From an uncultured Gammaproteobacteria bacterium (GTDB lineage Bacteria > Pseudomonadota > Gammaproteobacteria > Pseudomonadales > Pseudohongiellaceae), in the NCBI GenBank assembly GCA_903853385.1, contig CAINTJ010000030.1:1-64000 (forward strand): a stretch of 64,000 bases of DNA. The letters run 5' to 3'. Below, piece by piece: positions 8,896 to 17,514 of the stretch. How positions within the stretch are numbered: the first letter of the stretch is position 1; every line of letters begins with the position of its first letter. The notes beneath the pieces were generated by a model. The model searched no databases. It was not told the origin of the DNA and worked only from the letters and a program-made list of their open reading frames with translations. The translations under genes were made by a program, and so were the position numbers.

Positions 8896-10367
8896 CAAGC
8901 TTGCGCGGCAGGCGCCTCGGCCAAGCCGCGTTGTTGCTGGCGGCGTTTGTGTTGCCGGCCGTGTCTGCTTACAACTCTAACGGCAAGCGCTGGTTCGATG
9001 GCTCCACTACTTTCTATACCGGCTTGCCCGGCATCTCCCCGTCCGGCACGCACTGGTCTGCGGCGTTTGAAGCGGCCATGCAGCAGTGGAGTGACAAGAC
9101 CAGCTTCAAATTCATCGCCAACAAGGACTACCTGAATCCGTGCAACAGTTATAGCCGCAGTGGCACCGGCTCCGATTTTCCGAGTGGCCCCGGCGATCTC
9201 AAAAATGGGGTCGATTTCCGCTCCACTGTGTGTGGCAACGATTGGGGCAGCGGCGTGCTGGCGATTACGCTCACATTAACCACCAGCGGACAGTTCGGCT
9301 TCGAATACTTGCAGGAAGCCGACATCCTTTTCAACGACACCTACAAGTGGGACGTTTACAGTGGCGCCAAGAATTCCAAAATCATTGATTTTGGCAGGAC
9401 GGCCTTGCATGAACTTGGCCATGCGCTGGGGCTGGGTCATGAGCTTACGGCCAAGGCCATCATGGCGGCGCAAATCAGTGACTTCAACGAGTTGCAGCCG
9501 GATGACATTGCTGGCGCCGAATCCGTCTACGGCAAGCAGACCCTGTGTCGGATCACTACCTTGTCAATGAACCATGTGATCAAGGACAGTCTTGGCGGCA
9601 CCGATTGCCGGGTCAATCAGCTGTTCGGGGGCGGTTCCGATGACAGTTTCGTGGATGTCTATCGTCTGTCATTGGCCGCCCCGACCCGGATCTTTGTCGA
9701 CATGCGCTCACCCCAGATGGATGCGGTGCTGGTGTTGACCGACTCCAAACTCAGGGAGCTCGACATCTTTGATGACTATCTGGGCTCTTGTAACGCCCAT
9801 ATGGACAAGACGCTGCCAGCCGGAGAATACCTGCTGCTCGCCAATACCTATGCCAAGCCCGCCAAGTGCGGCTCCAATGTGGGCAGTTACACGCTCACCG
9901 TCTCCGACAGTCAGCCAGTGTTGGGCGAAACCCGCACCACCAGCGGGGTGGCGTCTGCCGCCACCTTGATCAGCGGCGGCGCCAGTGCCGATGGCGGATT
10001 GACCTACCCGAGCAGCTTCACGGCCCAGGACAGCATTACCGTCAGTGCCCATCTCGCGCTGGATCCGGCCCAGATCGGCCAGAACGGCAAAATCTTTGTA
10101 CTGGCCCAGCTCAGCGATGGCAGTCAGTACAGCAAGAACAGCAGTGGTCAATTTGTGCCTTACCATGGCGATCTGAGCCAGATGGCCAGTTACAAGAGTG
10201 GCCCGCTGGCGGCACAGGAGCAGGTCGACATTATCCAGAAGCTGCGCGCTGAAGGCGGCTGGCTGGCTGGGCTGGGGTTTGTGGTTTATGTCGGCTATGC
10301 CCTCGATAGCAAGCCGGCCGACATCCAATATGGCAGTGAGCCCATTCGTTTCAACATCACCCGCTGA
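8892..10367 (+). CDS. Secreted matrixin-type zinc metalloprotease
   Basis: A 491-residue exported metzincin. Residues 1-26 form a signal peptide ending LPAVSA. The catalytic domain spans about 50-215, with the zinc motif HELGHALGLGHE at 173-184 (three His and the general-base Glu) and a Met-turn candidate (AIMAAQ) at 189-194. QPDDIAGAESVYG closes the domain, as in matrixins. Residues ~240-345 resemble a PPC-type beta domain (DVYRLSLAAPTRIFVDMRS, then PAGEYLLLANTY and VGSYTLTVSD), often processed from secreted proteases. The last 130 residues form another beta-rich region. Cys pairs suggest disulfides and a periplasmic or extracellular location. It is coupled to the upstream exported protein. 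Confidence 0.85.
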   Translation: MTSLRGRRLGQAALLLAAFVLPAVSAYNSNGKRWFDGSTTFYTGLPGISPSGTHWSAAFEAAMQQWSDKTSFKFIANKDYLNPCNSYSRSGTGSDFPSGPGDLKNGVDFRSTVCGNDWGSGVLAITLTLTTSGQFGFEYLQEADILFNDTYKWDVYSGAKNSKIIDFGRTALHELGHALGLGHELTAKAIMAAQISDFNELQPDDIAGAESVYGKQTLCRITTLSMNHVIKDSLGGTDCRVNQLFGGGSDDSFVDVYRLSLAAPTRIFVDMRSPQMDAVLVLTDSKLRELDIFDDYLGSCNAHMDKTLPAGEYLLLANTYAKPAKCGSNVGSYTLTVSDSQPVLGETRTTSGVASAATLISGGASADGGLTYPSSFTAQDSITVSAHLALDPAQIGQNGKIFVLAQLSDGSQYSKNSSGQFVPYHGDLSQMASYKSGPLAAQEQVDIIQKLRAEGGWLAGLGFVVYVGYALDSKPADIQYGSEPIRFNITR

Positions 10368-10386
10368 CAAATCCGGCCGATTCCGG

Positions 10387-10415
10387 TTCCGGCCGCGGCC
10401 ATTTCCCCCTATAAT
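10387..10415 (+). promoter_or_regulatory. Putative sigma-70 promoter of the cytochrome c gene
   Basis: TATAAT at 10410-10415 is a perfect -10 element. Seventeen bases upstream, TTCCGG at 10387-10392 is a weak -35. It lies in the 87-bp gap between the protease and the cytochrome gene, about 40 bp before the likely GTG start. Confidence 0.45.
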
Positions 10416-10454
10416 TCGCGCCGTTTTGTGCTCCCCAATTGTGAGGACTGTTGC

Positions 10455-10886
10455 GTGTTCAATGCCAAACCATCCCTGCTCGTGTTAAGTCTGGTCGGCC
10501 TGCTGCTGGCTGTTCCCACCTCTGCGGCCGTCAAAGACCAGATTGCGGCGCGCCTGGAGCCGGTCGGCAAGGTGTGTGTGATGGGTGAAGACTGCGCCAA
10601 GGGCATGAAAGTGGCAGGCGCGGCAGCCTCCGCCCCCAAAACGCCGGAATCGGTTTACAACACTTTCTGTCAGGTCTGCCATGCCAAGGGCGTGAACAAT
10701 GCGCCGACCTTTGCCGACTCCAAGCTGTGGGCGCCGCGCATCGCCAAAGGCAAGGATGTGCTGTACCAGAGCGCCATCAACGGTTTCAACAACGGTGCCA
10801 TGCCAGCGCGCGGCACCTGTGTTGATTGCAGCGATGACGACATCAAGGCCACCGTGGATTACCTGGTCAGCGCCGCCAAGAAGTAG
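10455..10886 (+). CDS. Exported c-type cytochrome (cytochrome c5-like)
   Basis: A small periplasmic electron-transfer haem protein. I prefer GTG 10455 (143 residues), preceded by GAGG at 10442-10445 and starting a signal peptide (FNAKPSLLVLSLVGLLLAVPTSA). A GTG at 10428 in frame would add nine residues. The haem site is CQVCH within VYNTFCQVCHAKGVNNAPTF, with a probable Met ligand in FNNGAMPARGTCVDC. Two further cysteines in CVDC are characteristic of cytochrome c5 relatives. The C-terminus, DDDIKATVDYLVSAAKK, is a typical final helix. It converges on rep with only three bases between stops. The redox partner is unknown. Confidence 0.85.
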   Translation: MFNAKPSLLVLSLVGLLLAVPTSAAVKDQIAARLEPVGKVCVMGEDCAKGMKVAGAAASAPKTPESVYNTFCQVCHAKGVNNAPTFADSKLWAPRIAKGKDVLYQSAINGFNNGAMPARGTCVDCSDDDIKATVDYLVSAAKK

Positions 10887-10889
10887 TTG

Positions 10890-12905
10890 TCAATCCAGCA
10901 AACTCTTCATGCGCGCCAGTGCGTCTTTGCCGCGCGCTGCGGCTTTTTCCGGTGTCTGGTCGCTCTTGCGACCATCCCACTGCAGCAGATCCGGCGGCAG
11001 CTCATCCAGGAAGCGGCTCGGCGAGGTTTCTGATACATCGCCGTATTGTTTGCGATGGCGTGCCATCGTAAAAGTCAGCAGATGCTTGGCGCGGGTGATG
11101 CCGACGTAGGCCAGGCGTCGCTCCTCTTCAATGTTGCCGCCCTCCATGCTGTTGCGATGCGGCAGCAACTCTTCTTCCATGCCCATGATGAACACCACCG
11201 GAAACTCCAGCCCCTTGGCGGCATGCAGCGTCATCAATTGCACGCGGTTGCTTTCTTCTTCCTGTTCCTGCTGTTCCAGCAAATCCCGCAGGATCAGTTT
11301 GTTGATGGCGGTTTCCAGGCTGTCGTCTTCGTCGTTGCCGCGTGCTTTTTCCATGCTGCCTTGCAAGGACGTCAGCAAGGTCTGCACATTGCCTTGCGCA
11401 CGCTCCGCTGCCGCCGGCGTGGCGCATTGCTGGCGCAGCCATTCGTCGTAGTTAATGTCATCGAGCAATTCGCGCACAATGCGCATGCCGTCGCCGCGCT
11501 CCACGTGTTCGCGCTTGGCCTCCATCCACGCGGCAAATTCGCGCAACTTGTCGCGCTGGTTGTCGGCCACATGCTGGTTGAGACCCACATGACTGCAGGC
11601 AGCCAACATGCTGACATTGGCGGTTTTTGAATAGAGCCCCAGCGCTTCCAGCAAACTGGGCCCGATCTTGCGGCGCGGCGTGTTGATGCAGCGCAGAAAC
11701 GCGTTGTCGTCATCCGGATTGATCAGCAGGCGCAGGTAGGCCATCAAATCCTTGATCTCGGTGCGCGCAAAAAACGAAGTACCGCCGGTCAATACATACG
11801 GCACCTGCTGCGCCTGCAAATGGATTTCCAGCAGCCGCGCCTGGTGATTGCCGCGATAGAGCACCGCGAAATCCTTGAAGCGTAAACGCCGGTGTGCGGC
11901 CAGCAGCAGGATTTCAGTGGCGATGCGTTCCACTTCCGCTTCTTCGTTGTTGCAAACCAATACGCGGATCAGATCGCCGTGGCCGTATTCACTCCACAAG
12001 GCTTTTTCATAGACGTGCGGATTGTTGGCGATCAGCGCATTGGCAGCAGTGAGGATGTTATTGGTGGAGCGGTAATTCTGTTCGAGCTTGATGACGCGCA
12101 GTGACGGGTAATCCTGCTGCAACAAATCCATGTTTTCCGGCTTGGCGCCGCGCCAGGAATAGATGGACTGGTCATCATCACCCACCACTGTCAGACAGCC
12201 GCGATCCCCGATCAGCTGTTTCACAAAGTGATACTGCATGTTGTTGGTGTCCTGATACTCATCCACCAGCAGGTAGCGGATATGGCGCCGCCATTTCTCC
12301 AGCACCTCCGGCTTGGCCTGGAACAGTTGGGCCGGCAGCAAGATCAGGTCGTCGAAATCCACCGCATTGAACGCGCGCAGGCTACGCTGGTAATCGGTAT
12401 AGACGCGCGCGGCCAACGCTTCGTCGGGCGTGGTGGCGCTGGCCAGTGCTTGCTCGGGCGTCATAAATGAGTTTTTGAAACGGGAAATGAGGCCGGCCAG
12501 CAGCTTGGTTTGATCGTCGGCCGCTTCATTGTCTTTCAGCATCAGCTCTTTGAGCAGCGATATACAATCAGTCTCGTCAAAAATGCTGAAACTGGATTTC
12601 AGCCCCAGATGCCCACACTCACGCCGGATGATGGTGAGGCCGAGATGGTGAAAGGTGGAAATGATCAAGCCGCGACTGTTCTTGCCCTGCAACAATTTGC
12701 CTACGCGTTCCTTCATCTCGCGCGCGGCCTTGTTGGTAAAGGTCAGCGCGGCAATGTGGTTGGGCTGATAGCCGCACTCATTGATCAGATAGGCAATTTT
12801 CTGCGTGATCACGCTGGTCTTGCCGCTGCCGGCACCGGCCAGCACCAGCAGGGGACCATCGAGATAGCGTACGGCGCTGTGTTGGCGGGCGTTGAGGGTA
12901 GTCAT
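10890..12905 (-). CDS. rep: ATP-dependent DNA helicase Rep
   Basis: Superfamily 1 3'-5' DNA helicase that helps replication forks pass protein roadblocks and restarts stalled forks. ATG 12905 gives 671 residues, close to the usual Rep length (about 673), and begins MTTLNARQHSAV. An open frame upstream adds 19 unlikely residues. Motifs in order: LAGAGSGKTSVIT (Walker A), AALTFTNKAAREMKER, LLVDEYQDTNNMQ (Walker B), VVGDDDQSIYSWRGA, KLEQNYRSTNNIL, LMTLHAAKGLEFPVVFIMG and RRLAYVGITRAKHLL. The absence of a long C-terminal extension, together with its length, fits Rep better than UvrD or PcrA. It is flanked downstream by cytochrome c and upstream by the toxin-antitoxin cassette. Confidence 0.95.
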   Translation of the reverse strand: MTTLNARQHSAVRYLDGPLLVLAGAGSGKTSVITQKIAYLINECGYQPNHIAALTFTNKAAREMKERVGKLLQGKNSRGLIISTFHHLGLTIIRRECGHLGLKSSFSIFDETDCISLLKELMLKDNEAADDQTKLLAGLISRFKNSFMTPEQALASATTPDEALAARVYTDYQRSLRAFNAVDFDDLILLPAQLFQAKPEVLEKWRRHIRYLLVDEYQDTNNMQYHFVKQLIGDRGCLTVVGDDDQSIYSWRGAKPENMDLLQQDYPSLRVIKLEQNYRSTNNILTAANALIANNPHVYEKALWSEYGHGDLIRVLVCNNEEAEVERIATEILLLAAHRRLRFKDFAVLYRGNHQARLLEIHLQAQQVPYVLTGGTSFFARTEIKDLMAYLRLLINPDDDNAFLRCINTPRRKIGPSLLEALGLYSKTANVSMLAACSHVGLNQHVADNQRDKLREFAAWMEAKREHVERGDGMRIVRELLDDINYDEWLRQQCATPAAAERAQGNVQTLLTSLQGSMEKARGNDEDDSLETAINKLILRDLLEQQEQEEESNRVQLMTLHAAKGLEFPVVFIMGMEEELLPHRNSMEGGNIEEERRLAYVGITRAKHLLTFTMARHRKQYGDVSETSPSRFLDELPPDLLQWDGRKSDQTPEKAAARGKDALARMKSLLD

Positions 12906-12962
12906 GCGGGCAGGATCAAGCGGTGGCCGCGCATGATAGCCAGTTTGGTCGTTGCCAGCCAC

Positions 12963-12988
12963 GACAGAAAGTTGGCAGAAACGACAAA
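12963..12988. repeat. 26-bp direct repeat, left copy
   Basis: Starts GACAGAAAGTTGG and ends AAACGACAAA. An exact copy lies at 13704-13729 in the same orientation, 741 bp away. The left copy ends one base before the stop codon of the ParE-like toxin gene. Flanking bases differ between the copies, so the identity is exactly 26 bp. Confidence 0.9.
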
Positions 12989-12989
12989 A

Positions 12990-13280
12990 TCAATGCCGTG
13001 TTTTCAATCGGCGCGGATTTCTGGCGTGATGCATGGCCGCCACGACCACAACAGCGTCAGGCCTTGCAATAAAGAAAACTCCATAGGGGAATCGGTTGAC
13101 GATTGCTCGACGCAACTGCCGGAATATGCACGGAAAGTGATATGGATCAGAAAGAACTGAAGTGATTGTAAAAGAAACTGCAGCCATAAACTCCAAACCA
13201 AGGCCTTGCTGCTTATGCTCGTACCAGTCGTATCCTTCGGTAATATCTATTTCCGCGTCCGGGCGGATGACAAGCCGCAC
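12990..13280 (-). CDS. RelE/ParE family toxin
   Basis: A 96-residue toxin of a type II toxin-antitoxin pair. The sequence has the RelE/ParE pattern: an acidic N-terminal helix with DAEIDITEGYDWYEHKQQGLGLEF, the strand region FPCIFRQLRRAIVNRFPYGVFF, and a C-terminal VVAAMHHARNPRRL. Relatives act on gyrase (ParE) or as ribosome-dependent RNases (RelE); the FPYGVFF and HHARNPR features favour the ParE-like branch. It starts three bases after the antitoxin stop, the usual antitoxin-first order. The whole cassette lies between 26-bp direct repeats, suggesting acquisition. Confidence 0.88.
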   Translation of the reverse strand: MRLVIRPDAEIDITEGYDWYEHKQQGLGLEFMAAVSFTITSVLSDPYHFPCIFRQLRRAIVNRFPYGVFFIARPDAVVVVAAMHHARNPRRLKTRH

Positions 13281-13283
13281 AAC

Positions 13284-13505
13284 TCAACTCCTTTTGAGTA
13301 TTCTTTCCTTAACCTCATCCCATGAGGTGCCAGCCTCGGGATTTTTTTCATACTCTGCAAGGCGCCGGTCCAATTCGGCGGCTTGCGCTGTGGTAAGCGC
13401 TAACTGATCCGGGGATTCGGCAATACTGTCCCAGATCGCTTCCACCAGTTTGAGGCGTTCAGCAACAGATAAGTCTCTGGCTTCCGATAGGAGAGTTGAT
13501 TTCAT
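13284..13505 (-). CDS. Addiction module antitoxin (ParE/RelE partner)
   Basis: A 73-residue antitoxin of the small addiction-module family that pairs with ParE/RelE toxins. ATG 13505 is chosen because MKSTLLSEARDLSVAERLKLV begins the conserved block; the open frame continues far upstream without family features. Typical sequence elements are LSVAERLKLVEAIWDSIAE, then AAELDRRLAEYEKNPEAG and SWDEVKERILKRS. It should neutralise the downstream toxin by direct binding and may repress the operon, although no DNA-binding domain is obvious. Its own promoter should lie in 13506-13700. Confidence 0.88.
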   Translation of the reverse strand: MKSTLLSEARDLSVAERLKLVEAIWDSIAESPDQLALTTAQAAELDRRLAEYEKNPEAGTSWDEVKERILKRS

Positions 13506-13829
13506 GGCTTGCGGTGGTTTCTGGTTTTCTGTAATTGGAGATTTGGTTATTGAGCAGAATACCTGCAGTATAGAAGCGTTTAGGGGGCGGCACCAAAATA
13601 AATTATCTTCGGCCACTCGCAATTTAAGCTGAATAAGGCAGCGCGCCAAGATGTTCATCCTTTCCTGTGCATAGCATGGCGTAATGAAAGCTTGGTTTGC
13701 ATTGACAGAAAGTTGGCAGAAACGACAAAGCTGAACTACCTTGAGGCACAGCAAGTCTGTAAGAGTGATGCGCATTGCCGTGTCGGCACGCGCCTGGCTT
13801 GGGTTACTGTTAGCTGGCAAGGATGCAAC
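13506..13829. other. Intergenic region between antitoxin and comM
   Basis: This 324-bp stretch separates divergent genes. It holds the right copy of the 26-bp repeat, immediately preceded by TT so that TTGACA reads at 13702-13707. No convincing -10 follows at the usual distance. The part left of the repeat (13506-13703) is less GC-rich than its surroundings and should contain the antitoxin promoter. No further gene was recognised. Confidence 0.5.
13704..13729. repeat. 26-bp direct repeat, right copy
   Basis: Exact copy of 12963-12988, same orientation. Together the two copies bracket the toxin-antitoxin operon and its presumed promoter (715 bp between copies). This arrangement could mark insertion of the cassette with duplication of a target, or recombination at short homology. 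Confidence 0.9.
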
Positions 13830-15332
13830 ATGGCACTCGCAATCGTGCACTCACGTGCCACGCTCGGCATTGAGGCCCCGCTCGTCACCGTCGAGGTGCA
13901 CCTGTCCAACGGCTTGCCGAATTTCACCATCGTCGGCCTGCCGGAAACCGCGGTGCGCGAAAGCCGCGAGCGCGTGCGCAGTGCGCTCATCAATTCGCAA
14001 CTGCAATTTCCGCAGCAGCGTATCACCATCAATCTGGCGCCGGCCGAGTTGCCCAAGACCGGCGGCCGTTTCGATCTGGCCATCGCCATTGGCATCCTGG
14101 CCGCTTCGGGTCAGCTCGATGCAACACTATTGGCCAACCGCGTATTTATCGGTGAGCTGGCACTGTCGGGCGAGGTGCGCAGAGTAGGTGGCTTGTTGCC
14201 GGGCTTGCTGGCGTGCTTGCGGGAACAACGCAGCTGCATAGTGCCCACCGACAACAGCCTGGAAGCGGCGCTGTTGCCGGATGCCGATGTGCGGCTGTGT
14301 TCGCATCTGCTGCAAGTGTTGCAGTATTTGCGCAAGGAAATCGAGCTGGATAAACCGCCACCCTTGACGTCAGTTGAAGCCGCGGCGATGCCGGACTTCC
14401 GCGAAGTAATCGGCCAGGATGCCGCCAAGCGCGCGCTGCTGATTGCGGCGGCCGGCGGCCACAATGTTTTGCTGCGCGGCCCGCCCGGCACCGGCAAGAC
14501 CATGCTGGCCTCACGACTGCCCGGCATCCTGCCGCCGCTGCAGCAGGCCGAGGCGCTGGAAGTGGCGGCGATCCACTCGCTGGCCCAGCAGCAAACTTCG
14601 CCCAGACTCTGGCAGCAGCCGCCGTTTCGCACCCCGCACCACACCAGCTCGGCGGTGGCCTTGGCCGGTGGCGGCAGCACGCTGCATCCGGGCGAAATCA
14701 GTCTGGCCCACAATGGGGTGCTGTTTCTCGACGAGCTGCCCGAGTTCAGCCCGCGTGTGCTGGAAGTATTGCGCGAACCGCTGGAATCCGGGCAAATCCA
14801 GATCGCGCGTGCGCGTTACCGCATCCGGCTGCCCGCACGTATCCAGCTGGTGGCCACCATGAATTTGTGTCCATGCGGACTGCAAGGCGCCGACGACCAG
14901 CGCTGTACTTGTTCTGCCGAAAAAATCCGCCAGTATCAGCAGCGCGTGTCAGGGCCCTTGCTGGATCGCATTGATCTGCATGTGAGTGTGTCGCGCCTGG
15001 CGGAAGCTGATAAAGCTGCGTTGTTGCAGCGCGCTCCAGCCGGCGCATCAAGCAGCAGCGAACTGCGTCAACGTGTGATGGCGTGCCGAGAATTGCAATT
15101 GGTGCGCGGCGGCCGACTCAATGGCCATCTGCAACACCAGCAACTGGGCGAACTCTGTGCGCTTTCAAAGTCTGATGCCAGTCTGCTCAATGACGCCGTG
15201 ACGCGCCTGCACCTGTCGACGCGTTCATTTTTTCGTATTCTGAAAATTGCGCGCACGATCGCCGATCTGGAACCGGCACCACTGATTGCCACTGCGCATT
15301 TGCTGGAGGCCATCAATTACCGGCGATTTTGA
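13830..15332 (+). CDS. comM: ComM/YifB family Mg-chelatase-like AAA+ helicase
   Basis: Hexameric AAA+ protein; ComM in naturally transformable bacteria promotes branch migration during integration of incoming DNA. ATG 13830 follows AAGGA and begins MALAIVHSRATLGIEAP, the conserved start (500 residues, normal). Domains: an N-terminal Lon-protease-like domain (FTIVGLPETAVRESRERVRSAL, NLAPAELPKTGGRFDLAIAIGIL), then the AAA+ core with Walker A LLRGPPGTGKTMLASRLPGILP, FRTPHHTSSAVALAGGG, Walker B GVLFLDELPEF, and a cysteine cluster NLCPCGLQGADDQRCTCS. The C-terminal domain ends in LEAINYR. It starts 101 bp after the right direct repeat, so insertion of the cassette left it intact. Confidence 0.93.
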   Translation: MALAIVHSRATLGIEAPLVTVEVHLSNGLPNFTIVGLPETAVRESRERVRSALINSQLQFPQQRITINLAPAELPKTGGRFDLAIAIGILAASGQLDATLLANRVFIGELALSGEVRRVGGLLPGLLACLREQRSCIVPTDNSLEAALLPDADVRLCSHLLQVLQYLRKEIELDKPPPLTSVEAAAMPDFREVIGQDAAKRALLIAAAGGHNVLLRGPPGTGKTMLASRLPGILPPLQQAEALEVAAIHSLAQQQTSPRLWQQPPFRTPHHTSSAVALAGGGSTLHPGEISLAHNGVLFLDELPEFSPRVLEVLREPLESGQIQIARARYRIRLPARIQLVATMNLCPCGLQGADDQRCTCSAEKIRQYQQRVSGPLLDRIDLHVSVSRLAEADKAALLQRAPAGASSSSELRQRVMACRELQLVRGGRLNGHLQHQQLGELCALSKSDASLLNDAVTRLHLSTRSFFRILKIARTIADLEPAPLIATAHLLEAINYRRF

Positions 15333-15498
15333 AGGGACAAGTTAACGAAGCTCATAGCGACGATCCCTTCAATATACCGGAAACCTTAAGTTATGGGGGC
15401 CTAAGCAAGGGGACTCGACAACTCCTACTTGAGTCATGGTGTCAGTCGCACAGTAGTAGAGAAATGTGACTCTGCCCCGGGTTTTCCTTATATTTTTA

Positions 15499-17334
15499 TT
15501 ACAACTTGAACTTGCCCTCAGCAAACACCTTGAGGCAGGCAGCTGCCACCTGCGGGTCATAGATCGTTCCGTTTCCACGCTTGATCTCGTCCAGCGCCGA
15601 GTCTACCCCCAGACCCGGGCGATATGGCCGGTGTGATGCCATCGCTTCGACCACATCAGCCACGCACAGAATGCGCGCCTCTAGTATGATCGCTTCTCCT
15701 TTGAGTCGCCAAGGATAGCCGGAACCGTCCAGCCGTTCATGGTGTTGCAACACCATCTGCGCAATCGGCCAAGGAAAGTCGATATCTTTCAGAATGTCAT
15801 AACCGGCTTGCGGGTGAAATTGAACTAACTTGTACTCGGTTTCATTGAGTCTTCTGGGCATGGCGAGTATCTCGGCAGGTATCTGGATTTTGCCCAGGTC
15901 ATGGACAATGCCACCAAGACGGATGCCGTGTATCTGTTCATCTGGCAGCCCCATTTCCCTGGCGATGGTAACCGCCAGTTCGGCCACTCGCTGCTGGTGT
16001 CCGGCAGTGTAGGGATCACGCAATTCAACGATAGTCGAGATAGCCTCTACGGTATCTTCCAGGTTGCTTTCCAGTTTGACCAACTGTTGCTTGATTTGTA
16101 ACAGGCCCGTGTCACGTTCATGGCGGGTCCGCAATGCACCCACACCGAAAGCCAGATCTGAGGCCATCTCTTCAAGCAGTTTGACCTCTGCCTTATTGAA
16201 GGCATCGGCATGGCCAGAATAGATGGTCAGCACGCCAAATACCTTTTCATGCAGAATAAGGGGCAGGCAAATACTGGCTGCATAGCCGCGCTGTGCCGCT
16301 TTTGCACGCCACGGCAGGATGCGATCGTCGGTCAGGAAGTTTTGTACAACCTGAGTCTCTCCGCTACGTGCTGCGATTCCTGATGGTCCGCGACCGTGCT
16401 CGGTATCCGACCAGACGATGTGGGCCTCCTCAAGATATCCCTCTTCAACGCCATCTTTTGCAACGACACGCATGGTCTTGGCTTCATCGTGTTCCAGATA
16501 GCCCACCCAGGCCATGCGGTAGCCTCTCTGCTTGACGAGGGCTTGGCACAATGTCGAAAGAAATTCCAGTTCGTTGGTGGCACGTACCAACAGGCGATTC
16601 ACCTCGATTAATGTTGCAAGTGCGCGACTGGTATTTGATGCTTCGTATTCATATCGCTTGCGCTCGGTGATATCAACAGCCAATGCATAGACAGCGTCAT
16701 TTTCAATCGAGGCGTTGGCGGACCAGTTCAAGGTTTTATACAAGCCATTCTGGTGACGGTATCGGTTCTCAAATAAGAGCGTCTGATTGCCTTTGCCAAG
16801 GCTCGATAATTCTTCGATGGTTTTATCCTTGTCATCGGGATGGATGAAATCGAGGATATTGGCCCCGATGAATTTATCCAACTCATAGCCCAAAATATCA
16901 CTCCATGCCGAGTTCGCCCGCACTACTTCGCCATTTAGTTTGCAGACTATGTGCAGTGCCATCGGCTGTTCAAAAAATTCTTCTGCCACTTCTTGATACT
17001 GCTTGCGGGCAGTGTTGTCGGTGCCAATCAGCAGGTAACCGATGATTCCGTTTTGCGCATCGCGCAGCGCCGTGACCGAAACGATGGCCGGGAAGCGGCT
17101 TCCGTCCTTGCGGACCTTGGTCAGTTCGTAGATATCCTCAATGCCGCGCGCGGCCTTGAACACCAGCGCCTCGAACCCAGGTGCAATCGTTGTACCGAAT
17201 TCAAGGCTCAACTTCTTCGCCCGCGCGATCAGTTCCTGCGGGTCGGAGATGGCCGCCGGGGTGATCTTGTTCATCACTTCAGCGGCCGTGTAGCCCAGCA
17301 TGCGCTCGGCGCCGACGTTGAAGATCTGGATCAC
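15499..17334 (-). CDS. PAS-PAS-GAF-HD-GYP protein, 5' end interrupted
   Basis: Probable cyclic-di-GMP phosphodiesterase with sensory domains. From GTG 17334 it has 611 residues. A PAS domain that has lost its first strand comes first (FNVGAERMLGYTAAEVMNK to LIGTDNTARKQ, ~1-110), then a second PAS (~115-235, ending AVDITERKRYEYE) and a GAF domain (~245-405). An HD-GYP domain (~430-611) has GGIVHDLGKIQIP (HD pair) and HHERLDGSGYPW (GYP). No transmembrane segment is seen, so sensing is probably cytoplasmic. Immediately upstream the same frame continues through a TAG codon into plausible PAS sequence, so the present start may be a rescue start or the gene may be inactive. An in-frame TTG with strong AAGGAGG at 17484 looks like the original start. 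Confidence 0.8.
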   Translation of the reverse strand: MIQIFNVGAERMLGYTAAEVMNKITPAAISDPQELIARAKKLSLEFGTTIAPGFEALVFKAARGIEDIYELTKVRKDGSRFPAIVSVTALRDAQNGIIGYLLIGTDNTARKQYQEVAEEFFEQPMALHIVCKLNGEVVRANSAWSDILGYELDKFIGANILDFIHPDDKDKTIEELSSLGKGNQTLLFENRYRHQNGLYKTLNWSANASIENDAVYALAVDITERKRYEYEASNTSRALATLIEVNRLLVRATNELEFLSTLCQALVKQRGYRMAWVGYLEHDEAKTMRVVAKDGVEEGYLEEAHIVWSDTEHGRGPSGIAARSGETQVVQNFLTDDRILPWRAKAAQRGYAASICLPLILHEKVFGVLTIYSGHADAFNKAEVKLLEEMASDLAFGVGALRTRHERDTGLLQIKQQLVKLESNLEDTVEAISTIVELRDPYTAGHQQRVAELAVTIAREMGLPDEQIHGIRLGGIVHDLGKIQIPAEILAMPRRLNETEYKLVQFHPQAGYDILKDIDFPWPIAQMVLQHHERLDGSGYPWRLKGEAIILEARILCVADVVEAMASHRPYRPGLGVDSALDEIKRGNGTIYDPQVAAACLKVFAEGKFKL

Positions 17335-17484
17335 GCCCTGGGCATCAGTGGCGATACTTGAGAAGTTGACGCTGTTGAAGATCGCGCTCTGCTAGGCGCC
17401 TGCCTTGATCAGTGTCTCTTGGCGTCGAATCTCAGTTAAGTCTGCATCAGTACTTAACGGTAGATTGCGATTATCCTTATGCAA
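17335..17484 (-). pseudogene. Severed N-terminal segment of the HD-GYP protein (amber codon 31)
   Basis: On the minus strand, TTG 17484 follows AAGGAGG by five bases. It opens a frame reading MHKDNRNLPLSTDADLTEIR and then RQETLIKAGA. A TAG at 17392-17394 is followed without frame change by QSAIFNSVNFSSIATDAQGV, which joins directly to the PAS domain. In relatives I remember, this junction reads GALQ, so a single TTG-to-TAG change would explain the stop. This may be a real nonsense mutation, readthrough, or a sequencing error. Confidence 0.65.
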
Positions 17485-17514
17485 GGAAACCTCCTTGAAA
17501 TACGTTCCATGAAC

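Noticed and set aside
12963-13729. Integron attC sites around the toxin-antitoxin genes
   Set aside because: The 26-bp repeats are too short and lack the paired core sites and inverted-repeat structure of attC; no integron integrase is nearby.
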